NCBI RefSeq assembly: GCF_900142165.1
Contig: NZ_FQZY01000019.1
Coordinates: forward strand, 1-64,000
DNA: 64,000 nucleotides
Direction: 5' to 3'
Source: Hespellia stercorisuis DSM 15480
GTDB taxonomy: Bacteria > Bacillota > Clostridia > Lachnospirales > Lachnospiraceae
Shown: piece after piece, positions 26,505-35,328 of the stretch
Layout of the letters: the number at the start of each line of letters is the position of its first letter
Position numbering within the stretch: the first letter of the stretch is position 1
Position numbers and translations under genes: made by a program
The notes under the pieces: generated by a model
What the model was told of the DNA's origin: nothing
The model's input: only the letters and a program-made list of their open reading frames with translations
Database searches by the model: none

Positions 26505-27173
26505 ATGAACTTTATTAGTCTTTTTGATGTGATCGGACCGAATATGATCGGACCCTCCAGTTCTCATACGGCAGGCGCGGTGGCCATCGCGCTGCTTGCC
26601 CGGAAGATGTTCCAGGAGGAAGTGAGAAAGGTCACATTTACCTTGTACGAATCTTTTGCCAAGACGTACCGCGGACATGGGACCGACCGGGCACTCCTCG
26701 GAGGAACCCTGGGATTTTCGCCGGATGACAGAAGAATACCGGATGCATTTCAGATTGCGGATGAACTGGGGGTGGCGTACTCCTTTGTGGCAGACGAAGA
26801 GACAAAGACCAACCATCCGAACACAGTGGACATTCTGCTGGAGAACGGTGAGGGACATACCTTGTCCGTCCGGGGCGAGTCCATCGGCGGCGGTAAGATC
26901 AAGATCGTGCGGATCAACGGAATTGATGTGGAGTTTACGGGAGAGTACAGCACTCTGATCGTCAAACACACGGACAAGCCGGGCGTGATCGCGTATGTGA
27001 CCCAGTGTCTCAGTGAGTGTGCGGTGAACATTGCGTTTATGCGCGTGTTCCGGGAGGAGAAGGGCGCGGTGGCCTACGCGGTCGTTGAGTCGGACGAGGA
27101 GATCACGGATCATGTACTCGAAAAAATTGGAAAGAACCAGTGGATAGAAGAGCACATGCTCATTCAGATGTAG
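26505..27173 (+). CDS. sdaAB: L-serine ammonia-lyase, iron-sulfur dependent, beta subunit
   Basis: A 222-residue beta subunit. The opening FDVIGPNMIGPSSSHTAGAVAIALLARK is the family hallmark, followed by SFAKTYRGHGTDRALLGG. A C-terminal ACT domain (about 148-222) starts at TLIVKHTDKPGVIAYVTQCL. With the alpha subunit it forms the oxygen-sensitive 4Fe-4S enzyme that converts serine to pyruvate and ammonia. It closes the glycine-to-pyruvate route of operon 1. AGGAAAACAG precedes the ATG. Confidence 0.95.
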   Translation: MNFISLFDVIGPNMIGPSSSHTAGAVAIALLARKMFQEEVRKVTFTLYESFAKTYRGHGTDRALLGGTLGFSPDDRRIPDAFQIADELGVAYSFVADEETKTNHPNTVDILLENGEGHTLSVRGESIGGGKIKIVRINGIDVEFTGEYSTLIVKHTDKPGVIAYVTQCLSECAVNIAFMRVFREEKGAVAYAVVESDEEITDHVLEKIGKNQWIEEHMLIQM

Positions 27174-27195
27174 CACAGGGTACGGGAGGAAGAAC

Positions 27196-28068
27196 ATGGA
27201 TTTTTTAAATGCAGAGACATTATTAGAATGCTGCAGGAAACAGAATATTCCGATATCCGGGGCAATGCTTGCCAGAGAGACGAGTCTTGGCAGCTGCACG
27301 AAGGAGTCTGTGGCAGAGCGTCTGGAAAAGGCGGTTCAGATCATGAGGGATGCTTCTCATGACCCAATAGAGAACCCGAAGACATCCATCGGTGGCCTGA
27401 TCGGCGGCGAGGCGCAGAAAGTGCGGCGGTATGCAGAAGCGAACGGGAGCATCTGCGGTTCTTCCCTGACGAAGGCCATCAGCTACGGGATGGCAGTTCT
27501 GGAAGTGAACGCGACCATGGGACTGATCGTGGCGGCACCTACGGCAGGATCTGCAGGTGTGGTTCCGGGAGTTCTGCTTGCACTGCAGGAGGAGTATGAA
27601 CTGTCCGATGAGACACTGGAGAGGGGACTTCTGAACGCGGGAGCCATCGGTTACATTCTGATGCGCAACGCCTCGGTGTCCGGTGCGGAGGCCGGCTGTC
27701 AGGCAGAGGTAGGAGCGGCATCGGCCATGGCGGCGGGAGCGGCGGTGGAGATGCTGGGCGGCACGCCGGAGATGAGTTTCCATGCGGCAAGTCTTGCACT
27801 CTCCAATCTTCTGGGCCTGGTCTGCGACCCGATTGCAGGCCTGGTGGAGGCGCCCTGCCAGAGCAGGAACGCCATCGGCGTTGCCAACGCATTTACCTGC
27901 GCCCAGCTCGCACTGAGCGGAGTGACCCACCCGGTGCCTTTCGATGAGATGGCTGAGGCTATGTATAAGGTTGGAAGAACACTGCCATTTGAACTGCGGG
28001 AGACCGCCATGGGCGGGAATGCGGGAACACCGACCGGATGTGCCCTCAATTGCGGGAAATGTAAATAG
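27196..28068 (+). CDS. sdaAA: L-serine ammonia-lyase, iron-sulfur dependent, alpha subunit
   Basis: A 290-residue alpha subunit holding the 4Fe-4S cluster. Diagnostic blocks are GLIGGEAQKVRRY, VVAAPTAGSAGVVPGVLLAL, GAEAGCQAEVGAASAMAA, GLVCDPIAGLVEAPCQSRNA and the C-terminal cysteines in GTPTGCALNCGKCK. It follows sdaAB by 22 bases and is the last gene of operon 1, ahead of a hairpin terminator. Confidence 0.95.
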   Translation: MDFLNAETLLECCRKQNIPISGAMLARETSLGSCTKESVAERLEKAVQIMRDASHDPIENPKTSIGGLIGGEAQKVRRYAEANGSICGSSLTKAISYGMAVLEVNATMGLIVAAPTAGSAGVVPGVLLALQEEYELSDETLERGLLNAGAIGYILMRNASVSGAEAGCQAEVGAASAMAAGAAVEMLGGTPEMSFHAASLALSNLLGLVCDPIAGLVEAPCQSRNAIGVANAFTCAQLALSGVTHPVPFDEMAEAMYKVGRTLPFELRETAMGGNAGTPTGCALNCGKCK

Positions 28069-28096
28069 AGAAACGAGATAGAGAAATATATCTGAG

Positions 28097-28132
28097 GAAC
28101 TGCTGCATGAGTATTATTTTGTGCAGCAGTTC
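28097..28132 (+). terminator. Terminator of glycine operon 1
   Basis: GAACTGCTGCA and TGCAGCAGTTC form a perfect 11-bp stem, followed by TTCTGTTATTC. It comes 28 bases after sdaAA. The T tract is interrupted. Confidence 0.7.
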
Positions 28133-28237
28133 TTCTGTTATTCGGGTGAGACTCCTTATTAGTCAAGCAGATTTTAGTATCCGCTTTGTTTAGAAGCAGG
28201 GGATATCTCTGGTAAGGTTATGCGCCATATGAATAAA

Positions 28238-28254
28238 CATATATACGATATATG
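28238..28254. promoter_or_regulatory. Possible LysR box upstream of the LysR gene
   Basis: CATATAT-ACG-ATATATG is a 17-bp dyad that contains T-N11-A, the minimal LysR-family box. It lies 120 bases before the LysR start, in a 240-base gap that otherwise shows no gene. A comparable A/T dyad with T-N11-A lies before operon 2 at 29396-29410. Low sequence complexity makes this tentative. Confidence 0.45.
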
Positions 28255-28374
28255 GTTTATAGATGGTCACGGAAAAGCAGGCATGTTAAAATGTAATAAA
28301 AGGAGGGGGAATGACTTTCTGGAATTGTGAATATTTACCAAAAGGAAGGCCGCTAAAATGATTGGAGGTATGTC

Positions 28375-29307
28375 ATGAATTTAACAGATTTGGAGTCTGT
28401 AGTTGCAGTGGCACAATATGGGTCGATTTCAAAGGCAGCAAAAGAATTATTTGTTGCGCAGCCCAATTTGAGCAAGGCAGTCAGAGATCTGGAGGATGAA
28501 TTTGGGGTTGTCATTTTCAAACGGACGGTAAAGGGGGTGATTCCAACCAGCGATGGACAAGAGTTTATTCAGAAAGCAAAAGGTGTACTCAAACAGGTTG
28601 ATTCACTGAAAGGGGAATTCGGTGAGACATCGGCAAAAAAGGAAAAGTTGAAAATATCGGTGCCGAGAGCAAGCTACATCAGCCATGCATTCGCGAAGTA
28701 CGTGAACGAATTACCGGCGGAAAGTATAATTTCACTCCATTACGATGAGTGCAATTCTAACGAGGTAATTAACAACATACTGAATTTGAAATATGGTCTG
28801 GGAGTTATCCGGTTTGATATTGAGCATGAAGAGGATTTTCTTTCCTTTTTACATTTCAAAGGTCTGCGTCATGAGATACTGTTTGAATTTGAATATCAGC
28901 TATTGGTTTCGAAAAACAGTCCGTTGGTTGAAAAAGAGCACATCACGGAAACAGATTTGAGAGATTACATTGAGATTGTTCACGGAGATACAAAACTGCC
29001 GAATGGCGAATATCTGAATATTGTTTCAGGGAAAGAGAATCGTGGTGAAAAGCGGATCTACGTACATGAGAGGGGCAGTCAGTTTGACCTTCTGACAGAT
29101 GCGCCAAATACCTATATGTGGGTGTCACCGATACCTGGAGAATTATTGGAACGTTACGCTCTGATTCAGAAGAAAAGTTCTTGTGAGACGAAGAAGATGA
29201 AGGATTTTTTGATATTTAGAGAAGGGCACCGGAAGAGCAAAAGTGAAAAAATTTTTTTGGATATATTAAATGAAACGAAAGAAGAAGTAAAACAAAATAC
29301 AAATTGA
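28375..29307 (+). CDS. LysR-family transcriptional regulator between the two glycine operons
   Basis: A 310-residue LysR protein. The N-terminal winged helix is at residues 1-60 (MNLTDLESVVAVAQYGSISKAAKELFVAQPNLSKAVRDLE) and is followed by a linker helix and a two-lobed effector domain (about 88-295). The start is preceded by TTGGAGGT. It has its own strong terminator and lies just upstream of operon 2 on the same strand, with a T-N11-A palindrome before gcvT copy 2, so it is the prime candidate activator of that operon. A ligand linked to glycine or one-carbon metabolism is plausible but not shown by sequence. Confidence 0.88.
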   Translation: MNLTDLESVVAVAQYGSISKAAKELFVAQPNLSKAVRDLEDEFGVVIFKRTVKGVIPTSDGQEFIQKAKGVLKQVDSLKGEFGETSAKKEKLKISVPRASYISHAFAKYVNELPAESIISLHYDECNSNEVINNILNLKYGLGVIRFDIEHEEDFLSFLHFKGLRHEILFEFEYQLLVSKNSPLVEKEHITETDLRDYIEIVHGDTKLPNGEYLNIVSGKENRGEKRIYVHERGSQFDLLTDAPNTYMWVSPIPGELLERYALIQKKSSCETKKMKDFLIFREGHRKSKSEKIFLDILNETKEEVKQNTN

Positions 29308-29308
29308 G

Positions 29309-29347
29309 AGAGAGAAAGCGGATGCTGTATGCATTTGCTTTCTCTCT
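29309..29347 (+). terminator. Intrinsic terminator after the LysR gene
   Basis: Positions 29309-29325 and 29331-29347 pair for 17 bp with one mismatch around a 5-base loop, followed by GTTTTGTTGTTG. It isolates the regulator from operon 2. Confidence 0.85.
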
Positions 29348-29395
29348 GTTTTGTTGTTGAAAATGCACAAAGAATAAAAACAATATCTAAAAATC

Positions 29396-29450
29396 ATATA
29401 CTAAGTATATAACTTTAAAATGTGAATTAAATAACAAACCATGATATATT
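29396..29450 (+). promoter_or_regulatory. Probable LysR box and promoter of operon 2
   Basis: ATATACT-A-AGTATAT (29396-29410) is a perfect 15-bp palindrome with an internal T-N11-A. A weak -35 (GTGAAT, 29422-29427) and TATATT (29445-29450) follow with a 17-base spacer, which places the palindrome about 54 bases before the expected transcription start, as for LysR-activated promoters. No glycine riboswitch is present here. Confidence 0.55.
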
Positions 29451-29489
29451 AAAAATATAAATAACTGCATAAACGAAAGGAGACGCTTT

Positions 29490-30578
29490 ATGGAAAGAAA
29501 AACAGCACTTTACGATTGTCATGTGGCTTGTGGAGGGAAAATAGTACCATTTGCCGGATATTCACTGCCTGTCCAGTATCAGACGGGGGTTATCAAAGAA
29601 CATATGGCGGTGAGAACCAAGGCCGGTCTATTCGACGTATCCCACATGGGAGAGGTAATGTTTGAAGGTCCGGACGCACTCAAAAATATCAATCACATTC
29701 TGACAAATGATTTTACGAATATGTATGACGGACAGGTTCGCTATAGTCTGATGTGTTATGAAGATGGCGGTGTGGTAGATGATCTGATCGTGTATCGGTA
29801 TAATCAGGAGAAGTATCTGGTTGTAGTGAATGCGGCAAACCGTGAAAAAGACGTGAAATGGATGGAGGAGCATCTGATCGGTGATGTGAAATTTGAAGAT
29901 ATATCCGACACCTTATCGCAGATTGCATTACAGGGACCGGAGGCGAAGAAGATACTTGAGAAGCTGACGAAGGAAGAAGATATTCCGGAGAAATATTACA
30001 GCTTTGTACCGAAAGGCGAGGTTGGCGGAATTGAATGTATCGTATCGCAGACCGGATATACGGGCGAGAGCGGGTATGAGTTGTATGTTGCCAATGCCGA
30101 TGCTCCGAAAATGTGGAATATGCTGCTGGAGACAGGAAAGCCGGAAGGGCTGATTCCATGTGGTCTGGGGGCGAGAGATACTCTGCGCCTGGAGGCGGCG
30201 ATGCCATTGTACGGACATGAGATGGATGAGACAATTCACCCGTTGGAGATCGGACTGAAATTTGCTGTCAAGCTGAAAAAAGAAGAGTTTATCGGGAAGG
30301 ATGCAATTGAAGCAAAGACAGCACTTACACGAAAACGTGTTGGTCTCAGGATGATTGGAAGAGGAATCGCAAGAGAACAGGAAAAGGTATATGCAGACGG
30401 AAAAGAAATTGGCTGGACGACATCAGGAACCCATTGTCCATATCTTGGATATGCAATTGCCATGGCAATTCTGGATATTGATTATACAGAGCTCGGCACG
30501 AAGGTTGAGGTGGAGGTTCGCGGAAAACGGATTGAGGCAGAGGTTGTGGCGTTACCATTTTATAAAAAAGAAAAGTAA
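29490..30578 (+). CDS. gcvT: Glycine cleavage system T protein, copy 2
   Basis: A 362-residue aminomethyltransferase, same length and gene order as copy 1. [29 protein letters not shown] and GARDTLRLEAAMPLYGHE are conserved. Many synonymous and conservative changes across the whole length show an old duplication rather than a recent one. It opens operon 2 with AAAGGAG ahead of the ATG. Confidence 0.96.
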   Translation: MERKTALYDCHVACGGKIVPFAGYSLPVQYQTGVIKEHMAVRTKAGLFDVSHMGEVMFEGPDALKNINHILTNDFTNMYDGQVRYSLMCYEDGGVVDDLIVYRYNQEKYLVVVNAANREKDVKWMEEHLIGDVKFEDISDTLSQIALQGPEAKKILEKLTKEEDIPEKYYSFVPKGEVGGIECIVSQTGYTGESGYELYVANADAPKMWNMLLETGKPEGLIPCGLGARDTLRLEAAMPLYGHEMDETIHPLEIGLKFAVKLKKEEFIGKDAIEAKTALTRKRVGLRMIGRGIAREQEKVYADGKEIGWTTSGTHCPYLGYAIAMAILDIDYTELGTKVEVEVRGKRIEAEVVALPFYKKEK

Positions 30579-30635
30579 ATATAATAATTTAGGATAATTC
30601 AGACCAGATGAAAGCGAAAACAGGAGGGAAAAGAT

Positions 30636-31016
30636 ATGAGCAATTTAGAAAACTTAAAATACAGTAAATCACATGAATGGGTAGAAGAAACTGGTGAGAA
30701 CACAGTAAAGATTGGCTTGACAGACTTTGCACAGCATGAATTGGGAGATCTGGTGTTTGCAAACTTGCCGGAAGTCGGTGATGATGTGACGGTGGAAGAG
30801 GCATTTGCTGACGTGGAGAGTGTAAAAGCGGTTTCCGATGTGTTCAGCCCGGTTACAGGTGTTGTATCAGCAGTCAATGAAGAGCTGATGGATAATCCTC
30901 AGAAGATTAATGAAGATCCATATGGAGCATGGTTTATTGAAGTGAAAGAGGTGTCTGACAGGGAAGAGTTATTAGACAGTGAGGCTTACAAAAAATTCTG
31001 TGAAGAGGAGGCGTAA
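30636..31016 (+). CDS. gcvH: Glycine cleavage system H protein, copy 2
   Basis: A 126-residue lipoyl carrier. The lipoylation site is Lys64 in [18 protein letters not shown]. It starts after GGAGGG and ends two bases before gcvPA copy 2. Both H proteins keep the full lipoyl loop and should be substrates of either LplA. Confidence 0.96.
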   Translation: MSNLENLKYSKSHEWVEETGENTVKIGLTDFAQHELGDLVFANLPEVGDDVTVEEAFADVESVKAVSDVFSPVTGVVSAVNEELMDNPQKINEDPYGAWFIEVKEVSDREELLDSEAYKKFCEEEA

Positions 31017-31018
31017 GT

Positions 31019-32332
31019 ATGGGAAATTATATTCCATCTACCCAGGAGGAGCGGGCAGAGATGCTGAAGGCGGTTGGGGTCGGTTCTTTTGACGAACTGT
31101 ACGCGGTTGTGCCGCCTGACATGAAGGTAGATAAATTAAACATTCCGGACGGAAAGTCAGAGCTGGAAGTCAGCGAAATCATCCGTGGACTGGCGGCAAA
31201 GAACAAAGTGTATGGTTCTATATTTCGTGGGGCAGGAGCATACAATCACTATATTCCTTCTATTGTAAAGAGCGTCACCGGAAAAGAAGAATTTCTGACA
31301 GCGTATACACCCTATCAGGCAGAAATCAGTCAGGGAATTCTTCAGTCTATTTTTGAATATCAGACCATGATCTGCGAACTTACGGATATGGATGTATCGA
31401 ACGCATCTGTCTATGATGGAGCTTCGGCTGCGGCAGAGGCGGTTGCGATGTGCAATACGCGCAAGAGAAAAAAAGCGGTGATATCAGGGGCAGCGAATCC
31501 GATGGTGATTCAGACAATCCTGACCTATTGCGAGGGAAGTGATACAGAGACCGTCGTCGTTCCGGCTAAAAATGGAAAGACGGATTTGGAGGCTCTGAAG
31601 GAGGCAATGGACGAAAAAACAGCAGGTGTGTTCGTACAGCAGCCAAGCTATTTTGGACAGATTGAGGATGCTGAGGCAATCGGGGCAGCTGCTCACGAAG
31701 CTGGTGCAAAATACATAATGGGTATCTATCCGATTGCAGGTGCAGTGCTGAAATCTCCAAGAGAATGCGGTGCAGATGTTGTCACAGGCGAAGGCCAGCC
31801 ACTGGGCATGTCATTGGCCTTTGGTGGACCATATCTGGGATTTATGGCGTGTACCCACGATATGATGCGTCAATTGCCGGGGCGTATCGTCGGGGAGACA
31901 ACCGATGTGGATTACAACCGCGCGTATGTTCTGACGCTGCAGGCAAGAGAACAGCATATACGCAGAGAGAAAGCCTCTTCCAACATCTGTTCTAATCAGG
32001 CACTCTGCGCGATGACAGCGGCGGTATATATGACCACGATGGGGACGACCGGGATGAAGCAGACAGCCGGACTGTGCTACTCAAAGGCGCATTATGCGGC
32101 GGAGCAGATCAGTAAGATTGCAGGTTTTGAACTGGTCAATGACGGTGATTTTTTCAATGAATTTGTGACAAAAACACCGTGTGCGGCAGATGTAGTTTTA
32201 AAGAAGCTTGCCGATGCGGATATTCTCGGAGGATATCCAGTGGAGGAGGGGATACTCTGGTGCGTGACAGAGATGAACTCCAAGGCACAGATTGATGCAT
32301 TAACAACAGTTTTAAAGGAGGTGCGTGCATAA
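31019..32332 (+). CDS. gcvPA: Glycine dehydrogenase (decarboxylating) subunit 1, copy 2
   Basis: A 437-residue P-protein N-terminal half with FRGAGAYNHYIP, the YTPYQAEISQGILQSIFEYQT block and REQHIRREKASSNICSNQALCA. Its stop overlaps the gcvPB start by one base (TAATG), giving strict coupling. It is colinear with copy 1 but substantially diverged, especially in residues 20-55 and 165-230. Confidence 0.96.
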   Translation: MGNYIPSTQEERAEMLKAVGVGSFDELYAVVPPDMKVDKLNIPDGKSELEVSEIIRGLAAKNKVYGSIFRGAGAYNHYIPSIVKSVTGKEEFLTAYTPYQAEISQGILQSIFEYQTMICELTDMDVSNASVYDGASAAAEAVAMCNTRKRKKAVISGAANPMVIQTILTYCEGSDTETVVVPAKNGKTDLEALKEAMDEKTAGVFVQQPSYFGQIEDAEAIGAAAHEAGAKYIMGIYPIAGAVLKSPRECGADVVTGEGQPLGMSLAFGGPYLGFMACTHDMMRQLPGRIVGETTDVDYNRAYVLTLQAREQHIRREKASSNICSNQALCAMTAAVYMTTMGTTGMKQTAGLCYSKAHYAAEQISKIAGFELVNDGDFFNEFVTKTPCAADVVLKKLADADILGGYPVEEGILWCVTEMNSKAQIDALTTVLKEVRA

Positions 32333-33768
32333 TGGATTTAATATTTGAAAAAAGCAGAATAGGGCGCGGGTGCACCGTTCTTCCAGAGTGTGACGTCCCG
32401 ATTGCAGAGATTCCGAAAAGTGAGGCAAGAGCATGTGCTCCGAGACTTCCACAGATGGCAGAAATCGATATTTCCAGACATTATACGGAATTAATGAAAC
32501 GTACACATGGTGTGAACGATGGCTTTTATCCGTTGGGTTCCTGCACCATGAAATACAATCCGAAATTGAATGAAGAGCTGGCGGCACTTCCCGGATTTAC
32601 TGGTGTGCATCCACTGCAGGAGGAGAGCACGGTTCAGGGGTGTCTTGCAGTTTTAGAAAAAACGGAAGAACTGCTCGGTGAAATCACCGGAATGGACCAG
32701 ATGACATTTCAGCCGGCGGCCGGAGCACATGGTGAATTTACAGGTCTGCTTTTAATTAAGGCTTTCCATAAGGCGAGAGGTGATGTAAAGCGGACAAAGA
32801 TCATTGTACCGGACACGGCACATGGTACCAATCCGGCATCCTGCACGATGGCCGGATTCAAGGTAATCAGTGTTCCGTCCAATGAGGAGGGGTGTGTGGA
32901 TCTGGAGAAACTGCGTGAGGTGGTTGGCGATGACACGGCAGGCCTGATGCTCACAAACCCGAATACCGTTGGTATTTTTGATCGAAATATTCTGGAAATT
33001 ACAAAGATTATACATGAGGCTGGAGGACTTAACTACTATGATGGTGCAAATCTGAACGCGGTAATGGGAATTGCCCGCCCGGGAGATATGGGGTTTGATG
33101 TGATTCATTTGAATCTGCATAAGACCTTCTCCACACCTCATGGCGGTGGTGGACCGGGATCAGGAGCAGTGGGCTGCAAGGAATTTCTTGCACCGTTCCT
33201 GCCAAAATTCCATGTTGTAAAAATCGGAGATGAATATGCTTTTGAGAATCCGGCACAATCCATCGGTTCGGTAAAAGCTTTTTACGGAAACTTTCTGGTG
33301 GTTGTGCGTGCACTGAGCTACATTCTGGTGCTTGGTAATCAGGGAATACCGGAGGCAGCGGGAAATGCGGTACTTAATGCAAATTACATGCGCGTGAAGC
33401 TGCAGGATACATTTGACATTGCATTCAATAATATCTGTATGCATGAGTTTGTTATGAGTATGACAAAACTCAAGAAAGAGAAAGGAGTATCTGCTCTGGA
33501 CTTTGCAAAAGGGCTGTTGGACCATGGGGTACATCCTCCGACCATGTACTTCCCGCTCATTGTGGATGAAGCGTTGATGGTGGAACCCACAGAAACGGAG
33601 TCGAAAGATACATTAGACAACGTGGTAGCCATTTTCAAGGAAATATATAAAAACGCTCGGGAGAATCCGGAGGCTATGCATGAGGCACCACATACGACAC
33701 CTGTTCGTCGGCTGGATGAAGTAGGGGCGGCACGCAATCCGGTTCTGAAGTTTGAAAAATGGAAATAA
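32332..33768 (+). CDS. gcvPB: Glycine dehydrogenase (decarboxylating) subunit 2, copy 2
   Basis: A 478-residue P-protein C-terminal half. The PLP lysine lies in [20 protein letters not shown], and [17 protein letters not shown] is conserved. It is four residues longer than copy 1, with an altered segment (FHVVKIGDEYAFENPAQS) near residue 295. It is followed by a 149-base gap with a long hairpin before lpdA. Confidence 0.96.
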   Translation: MDLIFEKSRIGRGCTVLPECDVPIAEIPKSEARACAPRLPQMAEIDISRHYTELMKRTHGVNDGFYPLGSCTMKYNPKLNEELAALPGFTGVHPLQEESTVQGCLAVLEKTEELLGEITGMDQMTFQPAAGAHGEFTGLLLIKAFHKARGDVKRTKIIVPDTAHGTNPASCTMAGFKVISVPSNEEGCVDLEKLREVVGDDTAGLMLTNPNTVGIFDRNILEITKIIHEAGGLNYYDGANLNAVMGIARPGDMGFDVIHLNLHKTFSTPHGGGGPGSGAVGCKEFLAPFLPKFHVVKIGDEYAFENPAQSIGSVKAFYGNFLVVVRALSYILVLGNQGIPEAAGNAVLNANYMRVKLQDTFDIAFNNICMHEFVMSMTKLKKEKGVSALDFAKGLLDHGVHPPTMYFPLIVDEALMVEPTETESKDTLDNVVAIFKEIYKNARENPEAMHEAPHTTPVRRLDEVGAARNPVLKFEKWK

Positions 33769-33799
33769 TGAAGCAGATGTAATAAAGAATAAAAATCAT

Positions 33800-33869
33800 A
33801 GAATGGCCGCATAACCGCAGTGAGGATTTTCCGTTTATACAGGAAGAACGCAGGAAATGCGGTCATTCT
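33800..33869 (+). other. Hairpin ahead of lpdA, copy 2
   Basis: AGAATGGCCGCAT (33800-33812) and ATGCGGTCATTCT (33857-33869) pair over 13 bp with one G-U pair, around a 44-base loop. There is no good T tract. It occupies the same relative position as the hairpin before lpdA in operon 1, though the sequences differ. Confidence 0.55.
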
Positions 33870-33917
33870 TCAAAAACAAGAATGGCTGGAATGCTTCTGA
33901 GCCAAAGGAGAGATGAA

Positions 33918-35312
33918 ATGAGTGAGAAATATGAGCTGATCGTACTCGGTGCGGGACCGGGCGGTTATGTGGGGGCAATCAAAGCAGCACAGCTTGGACA
34001 CAGGGTAGCTGTTGTGGAAAATCGGGATGTAGGCGGAACGTGTCTGAATCGAGGATGTATCCCAACAAAGACACTGATTCATACGACAGAGCTGCTGGAA
34101 GAAGTTCAGTCCTGTGAGCGGCTTGGAATCCGTGTAGGACAGGTGGCAGTTGATTTTCCTCAAATGCATGAGCGAAAGAGCGAGGTGGTGACGCAGCTTC
34201 GTACCGGAATTGAGAGCCTGCTGAAGGCAAATAAGATCGATGTGATTCGGGGAACCGCGAAAATACTGAATGCACATATCGTGCAGGTCGGCGGGGATAC
34301 CTACGAGGCAGAAAAGATTCTGATTGCGACGGGATCCAAGCCCATGTGTCCTCCAATTCCGGGACTGGATCTTCCGGGGGTTGTTACAAGTGATGAGATG
34401 TTGGAAGGCCAGGGGGTGGAGACAAAGAATATGGTTATCATCGGTGGCGGCGTCATCGGAGTAGAGTTTGCCAGTATCTACCATGCACTTGGCTGTGAGG
34501 TTACAATTATAGAGGCACTGGAGCGGATTCTGCCGAATATGGATCGCGAAATATCCCAGAATCTGAATATGATTCTGAAAAAACGTGGAATCAAAGTATA
34601 TACGGGTGCCAGGGTAGAACGCGTAGAGCAGGGTGAAACACTGCAGGTTTTCTTTACTGCAAAAGAGAAGGCACAGTGTGTGGAAACGGAGACAGTTCTG
34701 GTATCCATCGGAAGGAGTGCCAACACAGAAAACATCGTGGCAGGGGACATGGATCTGCAGATGCAGAGAGGATTTATTCCGGTAGATCATACATATGAAA
34801 CCAGTATAAAGGGAATCTATGCAGTCGGAGATGTGGTTCTGGGCGGAACCCAGTTAGCGCATGTGGCATCAGCTCAGGCAGTCAACGCGGTATGCTCCAT
34901 GTTTGGAGAAAAAATGCCCATGAATCTGTCCTGCATTCCATCCTGCATCTATACCAGCCCGGAGATCGCGTCGGTGGGGATGACCGCAGAGGAGGCAAAA
35001 GAAAAAGGAATCGAGACAATCACAGGAAAGGCAATCATGTCGGCCAATGGGAAGACCGTCATTGCGCGGGCAGACCGCGGCTTTATCAGGCTGCTGTTCG
35101 AGAAAGAGAGTAAGAGAGTATTGGGGGCAGTGCTGATGTGTTGCAGGGCGACAGATATGATTACCGGAATAACCGATGCAGTGGCTAATGGGTTGACAAT
35201 GAGTCAGCTTGCGGCAACGGTAAGACCACATCCGACATTCAGCGAGGCGATCGGTGAGGCCATTGAAGATGCAGAGGGGGGCGCAATTCACGCCGCACCA
35301 AAAAGAAAATAA
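33918..35312 (+). CDS. lpdA: Dihydrolipoyl dehydrogenase (L protein), copy 2
   Basis: A 464-residue flavoprotein with GAGPGGYVGAIKAAQLG, the redox disulfide in GGTCLNRGCIPTK, the NAD motif IGGGVIGVEFASIYHALG and the C-terminal HPTFSEAIGEAIED. The start is set at 33918 after AAAGGAG rather than at 33882. It is more diverged from copy 1 than the other duplicated subunits, suggesting recruitment from a different ancestor or faster change. The gap to fhs is 16 bases. Confidence 0.95.
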   Translation: MSEKYELIVLGAGPGGYVGAIKAAQLGHRVAVVENRDVGGTCLNRGCIPTKTLIHTTELLEEVQSCERLGIRVGQVAVDFPQMHERKSEVVTQLRTGIESLLKANKIDVIRGTAKILNAHIVQVGGDTYEAEKILIATGSKPMCPPIPGLDLPGVVTSDEMLEGQGVETKNMVIIGGGVIGVEFASIYHALGCEVTIIEALERILPNMDREISQNLNMILKKRGIKVYTGARVERVEQGETLQVFFTAKEKAQCVETETVLVSIGRSANTENIVAGDMDLQMQRGFIPVDHTYETSIKGIYAVGDVVLGGTQLAHVASAQAVNAVCSMFGEKMPMNLSCIPSCIYTSPEIASVGMTAEEAKEKGIETITGKAIMSANGKTVIARADRGFIRLLFEKESKRVLGAVLMCCRATDMITGITDAVANGLTMSQLAATVRPHPTFSEAIGEAIEDAEGGAIHAAPKRK

Positions 35313-35328
35313 CAGGAGGTAAGGGAAG

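Noticed and set aside
29310-29489. Search for a second glycine riboswitch before gcvT copy 2
   Set aside because: No aptamer words (CCGAAGGGG, CAGGTAAAAGG) occur in this leader.
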